From positions 1 through 64,000 of the forward strand of contig JAUJYZ010000631.1 of NCBI GenBank assembly GCA_033675265.1: 64,000 bases of DNA, written 5' to 3'. Shown here one piece after another: positions 31,283 to 43,400 of the stretch (position 1 is its first letter; each line of letters begins with the position of its first letter). The notes below the pieces were generated by a model, which worked only from the letters and a program-made list of their open reading frames with translations, was not told the DNA's origin and searched no databases. The stretch comes from Actinostola sp. cb2023. Taxonomy: Eukaryota; Cnidaria; Anthozoa; Actiniaria; Actinostolidae. Made by a program: the position numbers and the translations under genes.

Positions 31283-32973
31283 ACTCAAGCCACTTAAGGC
31301 CTGGGTCAGGAGCTTAAAACGTTTTTTTGACGTTGAAACGTGGAGACTTGACGCAATTAGATGAAACTTGGCACAATGTTAGAAAATATCAGGACAATTA
31401 AACTTAACTTCATTTTAAGGTATCAGGGTACCCCAAAAAAACTTTCAAACCACCGGTTTTGATTTTTTTTGAGAATCAAATCTATTTGAATATTATCTAT
31501 CATCTCCAAAAAACAGAATCTAAAAATATATTTTTCCTAAAAAGTTAGAATCAAAAAACGGATTTTGGTTTCATTTGATGTAAAAAGATGTTGACAAGCA
31601 AGCTGTCAACAGTACTCACGCAACAGACTTTCCACAAAGATTCAGATGCGAAGAAAGTATCCAAAAATCGTAACTGCTCACTCAAAACATCCTTGAATAA
31701 CAATGCCAAACAACTCACGGTCAAAATGCTCGTATTTTCCGCCAGCAGTAACTTTGTTTTCCTGCCACGTTGTGTTATGTACTGTAAGGCGATCTTCTTT
31801 TGAATGCCATTCATATGTCATCAGGTATTGGATCACATATTTGTGGTGGATTATGGACGCTTGTGTAAACAAAGGCGCCACTTGACTTTTAAAACTCTTT
31901 TGCCTTTATTTCGGAAACAAAATAGCCATGAATCAAGCGCACATTTTGAGTTCCGTGTCAAAGGGATTTTATCCGATTTAGCTGAAATTTGGTAGATACT
32001 TTGTCAACTAAATATTCTTCAAAAATGTGTCTCCGAATTTTAATATTCAATTTCCTTCGAAAGTTATAACTTGTTTTGTAAAGTGTTTTCCAGTTTTGCA
32101 GAGCTCGAAGTTTAGGACCGTATAAAAACGCAACGGGTTAATTTATCGATAAACGGAGACACTTTTTTTGTAAGCTATATCTCATGAGCTTATAAAGGTA
32201 TTAGTCGAGGATTTCCGATAAATTGCGGCTGTATGGGACCTCGGCGATGATAGTGATGTCAAAATCTGAACTTTTTTACCTATTTCAAATATACTGTTTT
32301 TGTTCTAAAAACTAATTGTTTTATTGAATTCTGCATTTATTCAGCTTTCAGAAAATGTATACTTTATAGAGGTTTTAACGTAATGAGTAAGCGCTAGAAC
32401 GTGTTGCGTGCATGATGGTCGTTTGGGGTACCCTGATACCTTAAGGGCTAGAGTGATCACGTGACCACGTGATGTCATTATTTATTATACAAAATTCGTT
32501 TTTTTCTCCGGCGACGAGTTTTAATCACAAAGACAATACGATGTGCCTAACGTACGTCAATTACCGAGTACTACGAACATCTGCCTAGCTGATAGGACTT
32601 TCTTCAAGATTTAAGGGAATATTTGCGAAAACAGGTCACGTGACCTGAAATTTTAAACAATTTCCCTTAATATCTCTTTTACCGACAGCAAAGCTACAAT
32701 GATCTACCCAGTATGTTATTTAGCTCTATGAAATGCATTGATTTTGATATTAATTTTTTTGGCACTTACAAAACTCGCTACCGGATCCACGAATTAGTAT
32801 TTTTTTTGAATATGACGTCATAGATCACGTGACCACCATAAAAAAAGCAAACCAAAATTTTAAGGATGTCAAAACAAACAAATCATGAAAATATGACTTG
32901 AAAATGTATTTCCATAGTCAAGCAATTCTTCATTCTGTCCTCAAGGTCAAACCCAGGCCTTAACAGGCTTGAG
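31283..32973. mobile_element. Outer inverted-repeat DNA element, about 1.69 kb
   Basis: The left end reads ACTCAAGCC then TTAAGGCCTGGGT. The right end is the inverse, ACCCAGGCCTTAA then GGCTTGAGT. No transposase frame is visible, so it is non-autonomous. TTAA occurs in both ends, so the exact boundary and target duplication are ambiguous. It is interrupted by the element at 31419-32440. Confidence 0.65.
31419..32440. mobile_element. TTAA-flanked MITE nested in the outer element
   Basis: Termini GGTATCAGGGTACCCC and its perfect inverse, each flanked by TTAA (31415-31418 and 32441-32444). TTAA target duplications are typical of piggyBac and Kolobok superfamilies. The 1,022-bp interior has no transposase. 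The family beyond that is not determined. Confidence 0.75.
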
Positions 32974-34231
32974 TATATTTCTAATTATTTCAGTTTACAA
33001 TTATTTGCTGCGATGTTTTTATTAAGTCAATAGAGGCAAAGGTGGAATGGACCAAATAACCGCGGCAAACTTTAATTCTTTATTTCATAAATATTCTTTT
33101 TCAACGCTCGGCGACTTTACAAATATTTTTATATAAAAAGTACAAAAATAAAATATATATACTTACAGTTATTGTATATTAACATAGACTAAGTAGTATT
33201 ATATTTGGTCTCATTCAACGAATTACTAAGTACATATTGTTACTGGAAGCTGTAGGTGTTTATTTATCACAATTAATGAACGCTTTTTGAATAATAACCC
33301 GAATAAACACGCACTCTACGAATGTGATATAGGACTATTTCCTGAATGGAATAATACAACTAATTTTGTCCTACATACACTGTGATCGATACACAAGGAG
33401 AAGGTTGAATATAATAATAACGGATGATAACCGTTTGACCTATTTAGTAAAGGGAGCACGGCAGAATTACATTTCCATCTAATATTGAATTTTAATTTAT
33501 CGTGATTAGAACTATGCATCCGCGCCTCGTGTACTCGGTTACGAGCGAAACATACCGATGGTTTTCCGAACACATGAACAAACTTTCGCATAGGCTCGTG
33601 TCTTACTCGCTTCTTTCTCGACGGGTACACGATATATTCTAACCAATTCTCCCGTGCTCCCTTGGTGAATGTTTACACTATTCACACACAATAGTATTTC
33701 CAAGCACTCTATAATAATTTATGTATGGTACATTTCTTTGGATAATATATATTATATAAATACATTGTATTCTACAAGTACGATGAAGGAACACGAGATT
33801 TGTTGAACGATCCTGGAGATGACGAGGAACTAGGTATGGCAATATCGAGTATCCACGTCATACAACAATGTAACGCCTGCAATAACAAATGACAAAAATC
33901 AACGTTATGAAATCTCTGACAGGCTACCGTTACTAATGCATGCTGCATATCTTTTCATACGCGTGCTGTAATCACGACATGACGTAAGCATTTTTACCCA
34001 CGCGGTCAAACGTCTGCGCATGCGCGAGCTTTCTCCTACATCAACAATAAGGAAGAATGTAAAAACAGTCGACCATTTTGGCTCGCCAAGCGTAACTCCA
34101 AACTCCAATATTTTTTTTGATAAATAAAAAAGTAAAAAGGTAAACTCGTAGTTTATAGAAAATAAGATAATCTTTAACCTGTAGAATTTTAGAGCTTAAC
34201 TTTGAAGTAATTTGTTTAACTTTCGGTGTTT
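32974..34231. other. Region after the spectrin gene: possible terminal exon and 3' UTR (- strand)
   Basis: No gene on the + strand. On the - strand an acceptor-like TTTGTTATTGCAG lies just before 33876, followed by 34 open codons to TAG at 33774-33772. AATAAA occurs on the - strand at about 33085-33080. This could be the last exon and 3' UTR of the spectrin-repeat gene, but the short peptide shows no family signature. Confidence 0.3.
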
Positions 34232-34402
34232 TCAGACCGCGGTGTGATTTTCACCAACCTTTTGCCAACGAGAATTCATTTCGTCCAAAGTATTCTGAAT
34301 AGTTTGATACTGCGACGTTGAACAGCAGTCACGAAGGTTTTTCCCTTCGAGTAGGAACGCTCTAAGCTTGGGGTAGTTTTTGTTGATTTCTCTTTGAAGT
34401 GT
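34232..34402 (-). CDS. Spectrin-gene exon 28, last exon recognised
   Basis: Acceptor GTTCTTACAG, phase 0, TLQREINKNYPKLRA to MNSRWQK, then VGENHTAV and TGA at 34234-34232. The repeat is cut off at the start of helix C, so either the protein ends with a partial repeat or a donor at RWQK (AAG|GTTGGT) leads to a further exon. Confidence 0.7.
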   Translation of the reverse strand, partial: TLQREINKNYPKLRAFLLEGKNLRDCCSTSQYQTIQNTLDEMNSRWQKVGENHTAV

Positions 34403-37400
34403 CTGTAAGAACAATTCATTACAATTACATATCATTGAATTAGTATGCAATTATGTACTTTTTCAAATCTCCGGCTGCGACCACCTCTCGTAAGCGACCA
34501 CCTCTCGTAAGCGACCACCTCTCGAAAGCGACCACCTCTCGTAAGCGACCACCTCTCGTATGCGACCACCTCTCGAAAGCGACCACCTCTCGTACGCGAC
34601 CACCTCTCGTAAGCGACCACCTCTCGTAAGCGACCACAAAACTTGACATGTTGGTTGGTCGCTTACGGGAGGTTCGACTGTATACAAGTGCATCACAAAG
34701 AAACGCAGAGACAACATAACGAACCTTCAATTTTTCTAGTTGCATCTTTGGCTCCTCTTCTGACGTCGATGGATCTAGTCCAATTAGAGTGAGTTCTGTT
34801 TCCGTGACAAAAGACGTAACCGCATCTCAGAGTCTCAAATCTCTCTGTTTTTGTGGCAACTCTCGTCTGCTTGGTAACCAAGTCATGTACTTTGGAAGAC
34901 AAGTTTTCCCATCTTTGTTTGGCTGAGTTTACTCCTGTTTGAAGCCGATTGAAGACCTGTTTCTTGGAGTTGGGGATTAGATACTTGCTTCTTGACGAGA
35001 TTCTTTGTATCTGTGCGTGATGTTGCACGATGTCTTTACGGAAAGACTACGAGAAAAATACGATTGTAAATTTCAAAGCGATCAAACCAGTCAAACTCTC
35101 ACGACCGACAGACCCTGGAGAGTTGTTGTTGATGATGCTTTATATGTAGCACGTTTTTTGCATTTGCTTTTTGTGCTTGTGCTTATTCTTGCGTTGCATT
35201 TCACAAACATCAATACACATAACCATCGTGAAAAGTTGGGTGACTGTCCTTACCTCGTAAATATTCAGCTTGGATCTCGGGCTTCCAGAGCCGCTTTTTC
35301 GAGAAATAGCAGCAGTAAGAGCCTTCTCAGTTTCGTCCAGCCATTCCACAAACGTACGGTACTCGTTCCAAAATTCCTTACACAGAGAAAACCGCTCCTC
35401 CGCCTGGCGCCTTCTAGTCTGTGTCGTCTTGCTGACGTTATCCCAACGAGATTCAAAACTTTCTCTCGTGTAACGAAGGACTCTGTGATCTTCTTCCGTC
35501 GAACAAGCTGTGCGATCTTTATCCAGTCTCTGCAATGGCACAATACCATTTAAAACAGATGAGGTTCAAGAAAACGAGTGTGAAATTACATAAGTACAGT
35601 CGAACCTCCCGTAAGCAACCACCCAAAATGTCAAGTTTTGTGGTTGCTTACGAGACGCGGTCGCTTACGAGAGTGGTCGTAACCGGAGGTTCAACTGCAA
35701 AATCCCATACTAAACTCTATAAATGTCATTTACGATATCTTCGCGGGATCGTATCCAATACTTTTGAACTTTTCCAAACATACTGATGAATAATTGCTTT
35801 TTCAGATGGCAGTGGTTATTTTTGTGTGAAAGATTCTAGTATTCTGATCTCGAAAATCAGGACTCGTGCATAAGGCCAATAAGACTTGTGCTTGCGTACT
35901 TCAGGCTTACCTCGCATAGCCGCAAAACAGTGTGCACATCTACAGAATGTCGCTGGACGTCTTCTTGCATTTCCTGACAAATAGGATCAGAAAGACAGTT
36001 ACGATTGGTAAACTTTACAAAGTGTACTTGCTGGTGTGCAGGTACCCATAACAAAGCGCACTCCACATTCTCTTGTTTTATACCTCCAACTTGGCGCTGC
36101 GTCTCTATACTTCTAACGATTGATGTCATTCCTAGAATTACCTTGAGTTCTTGATACTTCTGCTGTACTTCTGTAATCTCACATGTATCCCCGATAGTGT
36201 ATCCCATGAGTTTACTCTCGACCTGAGCCATCCATGCGTTTAGCTGTTTCAGCTGGATCTCCAGCAGCTTCAGTCCGTATTTCGTCTCCTCTGCTTTCTT
36301 GTACGTGACTCCCAACTGCTGACACAGCGTCCGCCATCGTTCGTTCACCTCCTGTTGTTTTGTGGTCATGTGATCAGTGAAGGCAGTCCCGCTCCAGTGA
36401 CTGATTAAGTTGAATACTGCCTCGTTCATGCGAGAACGAACCGACTCGTGTCTTTCAATATCAGCCACATACACCTTAAAGAAACGCGTACAACATTTAG
36501 TTCAATCAGTAGCAAAGTCTACAACGTGAGTGCATGCCAAGATTGTGACGAAATAATTACGCCCCTTGAGACAGCAAAATACTTGAACAGTAATTAAATA
36601 AGTAAGTAATCCCAAGAGGGACATTAAGCATTTAGTACATTGTATCGGAACAAAAGAGTTACATCACTTGCAAGCTATGATATATAAAGAAAGGACGCGG
36701 TCATAGGGTGTGTCAAATCAGTAGAGTTCAGTTGGAGTGTGTACGGAAAGATAGAAAAACCTAAGAAACCTCTTCAGCATCTTGATACAGAGATACGGGT
36801 AAATTCCGAAGGTTTAAAGAAGAAGAACGTTACTTGTAGTGGAGCCGGAGCAGTTGGAAAGAGCAGTTGGACAGTTGGAAAGGACAAGAAAGACGAAGGA
36901 CAAGAAAGACGAAGGACAACTGAGAGAGATCGACGCAACACTGAACATCGAACATTGAACACTGTACTTGGACTTTTGTTAAGTATTTCAGTTAAGTAGT
37001 ATTCTGTAGAGTTACATTTATATCACTATTAGTTTTCCATGGTATCTTTAGTTCGTTTTAGAGAGTAATAAATGCTGTCAGTCGTATGGTTTGTATTTGT
37101 AATTAGTAGTCTCGGGAGGAAGGGAGGGCACTCGAAGGGAACGGGCGGTGAAAGCGTCACATATTTTGGTGTCAGAAGTGGGATTTTGTTGAGTGTCCAC
37201 CAGATTCCGAAGACTACTAATTGTAAATCGTACCTGGGTATTAGTTTTAGTGTTTTTGAATCGGAAATGGAAGTGCCATATGAGGAGTTAGAGTTAGAAC
37301 AGCTAAGATTAGAATGTGCCAGTCGAGACATAGAGTTTGGCTCTAAAGATGGAAGGAGGAATCTAGCAAGTAAATTAAGGGTTTTTGATAAGGCCACAGC

Positions 37401-40400
37401 TTATGATGAATTAGATCATTCTAATGCAGATTCAAATGTACAAGATGAGCCGTCACGTGTCTTTAATCCTAGGAATGATGAATTGTTAGTTGCCTCAAAT
37501 GTTAAGGATAGTGACTTAGTAAACGTCTTAAGTTTTAAGCAACAGATAGAGTTGTTGCAATTGCAAAGAGAAATGCGTCGAGAAGAGGAAGAAAGGCAGA
37601 TTAGGGAGAGTGAAAGGCACATGCGCTTTATAAAGGAAGAGGAAGAAATGAAAATCAGAGAAGAGGAGAGATGGATAAGGTTTAAGTTAGAAAAGGAAAG
37701 GGAAGAGGTCACAGATTCGAGGGATATTGACGGGAGGAGTAGGAAGTCAGATTATGACAGTAGGAGACCAACATTTCTTAAGATAAGGGAAATGAGGGAT
37801 AATGAGGATATTGAGGATTATTTTAGGATTTTCGAGATGACAGCAAGGGCTCAGCTTATACCTGAAAGGGAGTGGTTGGGTAGTTTGGTCCCCAAGCTTA
37901 GCGAAAAGGCGAAAGCCATTTATCTAGATATTCCGGAGGATAAAGCACAGGATTTTAAGGCTTCTAAGGAAATAATTTTCCAGGCATATCAACATACTGT
38001 AGACTATTATAGGTACAAATTCAGGAATTCAGAAAAAGAGCCAGATGAAGATTTTGTGCAGTGGGTTCACAGGTCTCGTAGGTATTTAGACAGGTGGATG
38101 AGAGTAGCAAAAGCAGAAGGTAGTGAAGAGCGAATCAAAGAACAGTTTATGATAGAAAAAATGTGTTCTGCAACGACTGAGAGAATTCAACCTGCGAGCA
38201 AGACCGACGAAGTGCAAGATTGCAATGCCAGTGACAGAATTCATGGGCCACAAAGTTGGCAGCAAAACCATCCAACCAAAGGAAGTTCTGGTGAAAGCTG
38301 TGGATCGTTTCCCAACTCCGCTGACAAAGAAACAAGTAAGATCGTTTTTGGGTTTGGCGGGATATTATAGAAAGTTTATCCCCAATTTCTCAGAGAGCAG
38401 TAGCTTTGACCGATCTCACAAAAGGAAAGTGCCCTACTAAAGTAAAATGGTCTGATCAGTGTGAAGTGTCATTTCAGGACCTCAAGCAAGCTTTAAAAGG
38501 ACAACCTTTGCTGGTTCCACCAAACTGGGAAAAGGAATTTGTCTTACAGGTTGACGCGTCGGAACGTGGACTTGGAGCTATACTGACTCAAAAATACGAA
38601 GAAGATGAAGAACATCCGATAGCTTACGCAAGCCGAAAGCTACAACCAAGAGAAGCAAACCTCTCAACCTCAGAGAAAGAATGCCTAGCAATCGTGTGGG
38701 GAGTGGAACATTTCAAGTACTATCTGTTGGGAAGACCGTTCACCTTACAAACCGATCATAATCCTCTAGTGTGGCTGAATCAGGTACGGGACAAGAACCA
38801 GAAATTACTACACTGGAGTGTAACATTACAAGAATATGACATCAAGATCGAACACAAGCCAGGCATAAAGAACACCAATGTAGATGCGCTGAGCAGAGCA
38901 TAATATATTAATTATTTCATTATATTCTGTTTTGATAATATTGGAAATTTATTTAGTGTAAATATTATCTTAAGGGGGAAGGTGTGACGAAATAATTACG
39001 CCCCTTGAGACAGCAAAATACTTGAACAGTAATTAAATAAGTAAGTAATCCCAAGAGGGACATTAAGCATTTAGTACATTGTATCGGAACAAAAGAGTTA
39101 CATCACTTGCAAGCTATGATATATAAAGAAAGGACGCGGTCATAGGGTGTGTCAAATCAGTAGAGTTCAGTTGGAGTGTGTACGGAAAGATAGAAAAACC
39201 TAAGAAACCTCTTCAGCATCTTGATACAGAGATACGGGTAAATTCCGAAGGTTTAAAGAAGAAGAACGTTACTTGTAGTGGAGCCGGAGCAGTTGGAAAG
39301 AGCAGTTGGACAGTTGGAAAGGACAAGAAAGACGAAGGACAAGAAAGACGAAGGACAAGAAAGACGAAGGACAAGAAAGACGAAGGACAACTGAGAGAGA
39401 TCGACGCAACACTGAACATCGAACATTGAACACTGTACTTGGACTTTTGTTAAGTATTTCAGTTAAGTAGTATTCTGTAGAGTTACATTTATATCACTAT
39501 TAGTTTTCCATGGTATCTTTAGTTCGTTTTAGAGAGTAATAAATGCTGTCAGTCGTATGGTTTGTATTTGTAATTAGTAGTCTCGGGAGGAAGGGAGGGC
39601 ACTCGAAGGGAACGGGCGGTGAAAGCGTCACATATTTTGGTGTCAGAAGTGGGATTTTGTTGAGTGTCCACCAGATTCCGAAGACTACTAATTGAAAATC
39701 GTACCTGGGTATTAGTTTTAGTGTTTTTGAATCGGAAATGGAAGTGCCATATGAGGAGTTAGAGTTAGAACAGCTAAGATTAGAATGTGCCAGTCGAGAC
39801 ATAGAGTTTGGCTCTAAAGATGGAAGGAGGAATCTAGCAAGTAAATTAAGGGTTTTTGATAAGGCCACAGCTTATGATGAATTAGATCATTCTAATGCAG
39901 ATTCAAATGTACAAGATGATGAGCCGTCACGTGTCTTTAATCCTAGGAATGATGAATTGTTAGTTGCCTCAAATGTTAAGGATAGTGACTTAGTAAACGT
40001 CTTAAGTTTTAAGCAACAGATAGAGTTGTTGCAATTGCAAAGAGAAATGCGTCGAGAAGAGGAAGAAAGGCAGATTAGGGAGAGTGAAAGGCACATGCGC
40101 TTTATAAAGGAAGAGGAAGAAATGAAAATCAGAGAAGAGGAGAGATGGATAAAGGTTTAAGTTAGAAAAGGAAAGGGAAGAGGTCACAGATTCGAGGGAT
40201 ATTGACGGGAGGAGTAGGAAGTCAGATTATGACAGTAGGAGACCAACATTTCTTAAGATAAGGGAAATGAGGGATAATGAGGATATTGAGGATTATTTTA
40301 GGATTTTCGAGATGACAGCAAGGGCTCAGCTTATACCTGAAAGGGAGTGGTTGGGTAGTTTGGTCCCCAAGCTTAGCGAAAAGGCGAAAGCCATTTATCT

Positions 40401-43400
40401 AGATATTCCGGAGGATAAAGCACAGGATTTTAAGGCTTCTAAGGAAATAATTTTCCAGGCATATCAACATACTGTAGACTATTATAGGTACAAATTCAGG
40501 AATTCAGAAAAAGAGCCAGATGAAGATTTTGTGCAGTGGGTTCACAGGTCTCGTAGGTATTTAGACAGGTGGATGAGAGTAGCAAAAGCAGAAGGTAGTG
40601 AAGAGCGAATCAAAGAACAGTTTATGATAGAAAAAATGTGTTCTGCAACGACTGAGAGAATTCAACCTGCGAGCAAGACCGACGAAGTGCAAGATTGCAA
40701 TGCCAGTGACAGAATTCATGGGCCACAAAGTTGGCAGCAAAACCATCCAACCAAAGGAAGTTCTGGTGAAAGCTGTGGATCGTTTCCCAACTCCGCTGAC
40801 AAAGAAACAAGTAAGATCGTTTTTGGGTTTGGCGGGATATTATAGAAAGTTTATCCCCAATTTCTCAGAGAGAGCAGTAGCTTTGACCGATCTCACAAAA
40901 GGAAAGTGCCCTACTAAAGTAAAATGGTCTGATCAGTGTGAAGTGTCATTTCAGGACCTCAAGCAAGCTTTAAAAGGACAACCTTTGCTGGTTCCACCAA
41001 ACTGGGAAAAGGAATTTGTCTTACAGGTTGACGCGTCGGAACGTGGACTTGGAGCTATACTGACTCAAAAATACGAAGAAGATGAAGAACATCCGATAGC
41101 TTACGCAAGCCGAAAGCTACAACCAAGAGAAGCAAACCTCTCAACCTCAGAGAAAGAATGCCTAGCAATCGTGTGGGGAGTGGAACATTTCAAGTACTAT
41201 CTGTTGGGAAGACCGTTCACCTTACAAACCGATCATAATCCTCTAGTGTGGCTGAATCAGGTACGGGACAAGAACCAGAAATTACTACACTGGAGTGTAA
41301 CATTACAAGAATATGACATCAAGATCGAACACAAGCCAGGCATAAAGAACACCAATGTAGATGCGCTGAGCAGAGCATAATATATTAATTATTTCATTAT
41401 ATTCTGTTTTGATAATATTGGAAATTTATTTAGTGTAAATATTATCTTAAGGGGGAAGGTGTGACGAAATAATTACGCCCCTTGAGACAGCAAAATACTT
41501 GAACAGTAATTAAATAAGTAAGTAATCCCAAGAGGGACATTAAGCATTTAGTACATTGTATCGGAACAAAAGAGTTACATCACTTGCAAGCTATGATATA
41601 TAAAGAAAGGACGCGGTCATAGGGTGTGTCAAATCAGTAGAGTTCAGTTGGAGTGTGTACGGAAAGATAGAAAAACCTAAGAAACCTCTTCAGCATCTTG
41701 ATACAGAGATACGGGTAAATTCCGAAGGTTTAAAGAAGAAGAACGTTACTTGTAGTGGAGCCGGAGCAGTTGGAAAGAGCAGTTGGACAGTTGGAAAGGA
41801 CAAGAAAGACGAAGGACAAGAAAGACGAAGGACAAGAAAGACGAAGGACAAGAAAGACGAAGGACAACTGAGAGAGATCGACGCAACACTGAACATCGAA
41901 CATTGAACACTGTACTTGGACTTTTGTTAAGTATTTCAGTTAAGTAGTATTCTGTAGAGTTACATTTATATCACTATTAGTTTTCCATGGTATCTTTAGT
42001 TCGTTTTAGAGAGTAATAAATGCTGTCAGTCGTATGGTTTGTATTTGTAATTAGTAGTCTCGGGAGGAAGGGAGGGCACTCGAAGGGAACGGGCGGTGAA
42101 AGCGTCACAAAGATATACATTTAAGAATTATGTTACCGCTGACCTGGAATACAGTATCTGCCTGATCATCCGGGCCACTAAGAAACGAATCTTCGAGATC
42201 ACGTGACACTGATGACTCCACAGTTCGTAACCAATCAGTAAGCTCCTTATGCAGATTGTCAAAAGTTTCAGCTTGTTTTACCACATCGAGGATTGATTGC
42301 ATGGAAGTAGAGAGAGTACGACAAACGTTTTGCCATAACGAACAAAGAGATGAAACTTGCTTGTGAAGTCGTTCCGATTCGTGCTGGTCAGCGGTGCTTC
42401 GCAGTGCTTCACCACGCTCGTTTATATTTTCAAGTTGAGGACGTCGTTCGTCAAATTCTCTACCGATGACCTGAAGGTGTGAAGGAAATCAGCTTGATAA
42501 CAGCCAAACAACATACCTGACTTAGGCCCCGTTTACACGGTACCGGCCGAATTTTTAACCGTTCAGAAAGTTGACCCGTACACACCGTTTACACGGAACC
42601 GTCTCTTTAATTGTATAAAATTTTGCATAGAATTTTTGTCCGGATACCACAGCCGTGTGAAGGGAACGCCTAAACGTACAACGTTTTCAACGGTTAAAAA
42701 TTGGGGCCTTACTGAACAAAATGAAATAGTGAAATTTACTACTATTTGTTTCACTTGCTTGTTTGTATATTTATTGTTTGTTTTGGTTGACGACGGTCGA
42801 TGTTAAACCTACCTTCATGGCTTCAAGTTCTCGTTGCAACTCTTCGCGAGTTGTGGCTTCTGTTGGTTTCTTTAATATCTTGTCTTTCTCTCTTAACCAT
42901 ACCATAATATTCTCCATCTGTATCGAATACTGCTGCCATTCTCTGAGAGAACCTTCCAGTTGTTGTTGATTGTTTGTAATTCTATTGGTCAACAGAATCC
43001 ATCGTTTGGTGACGTTTTCCACTTCTTGATCACAGCTACTAGAAATGGTTCCTTTGCACTCCTGAGCAAGTTGTCGACCTTTGGAACAAATGGTCTCGTA
43101 TTCCTGTCGGTGGGCTGTCACATCATTCTGACACATCTGTAAGTGAATGAATGAATGAATGAATGAACTCTATTTAGACACGGAATCAAAATCACTAAAA
43201 TTAAAATTAATTACAAAGTGCTCTCCCTTTGAGCCGTGTAAAAAGATAATTCTATTATAATATATGGAATATAAAGAGGTTAATATATATTGATAGTTAA
43301 ATATTGTTGTTGAAGGATGTTAAGGTGGTGGCCTGCTTGGCTTTAGAGGGGAGACTGTTCCATAGACACGCTCCACGATAAACAAAGCTCTTTTTTTAGG

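Larger units (their letters stand above)
36544..42109 (+). mobile_element. Ty3/Gypsy element array: LTR-internal-LTR-internal-LTR
   Basis: Three LTRs (TGTGACG...CGTCACA) alternate with two 1.82-kb internal regions, all in + orientation. A single 5-bp duplication, AAGAT, flanks the whole array (36539-36543 and 42110-42114). This fits one insertion later converted to a tandem by recombination between LTRs. Both internals lack protease, integrase and most of RT, so the element cannot move on its own. It lies antisense in a spectrin-gene intron. Confidence 0.93.

Noticed and set aside
33316..34108. Minus-strand open frames of 60-104 codons after spectrin exon 28
   Set aside because: No spectrin, KASH or other signature. 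More like 3' UTR or intergenic sequence.
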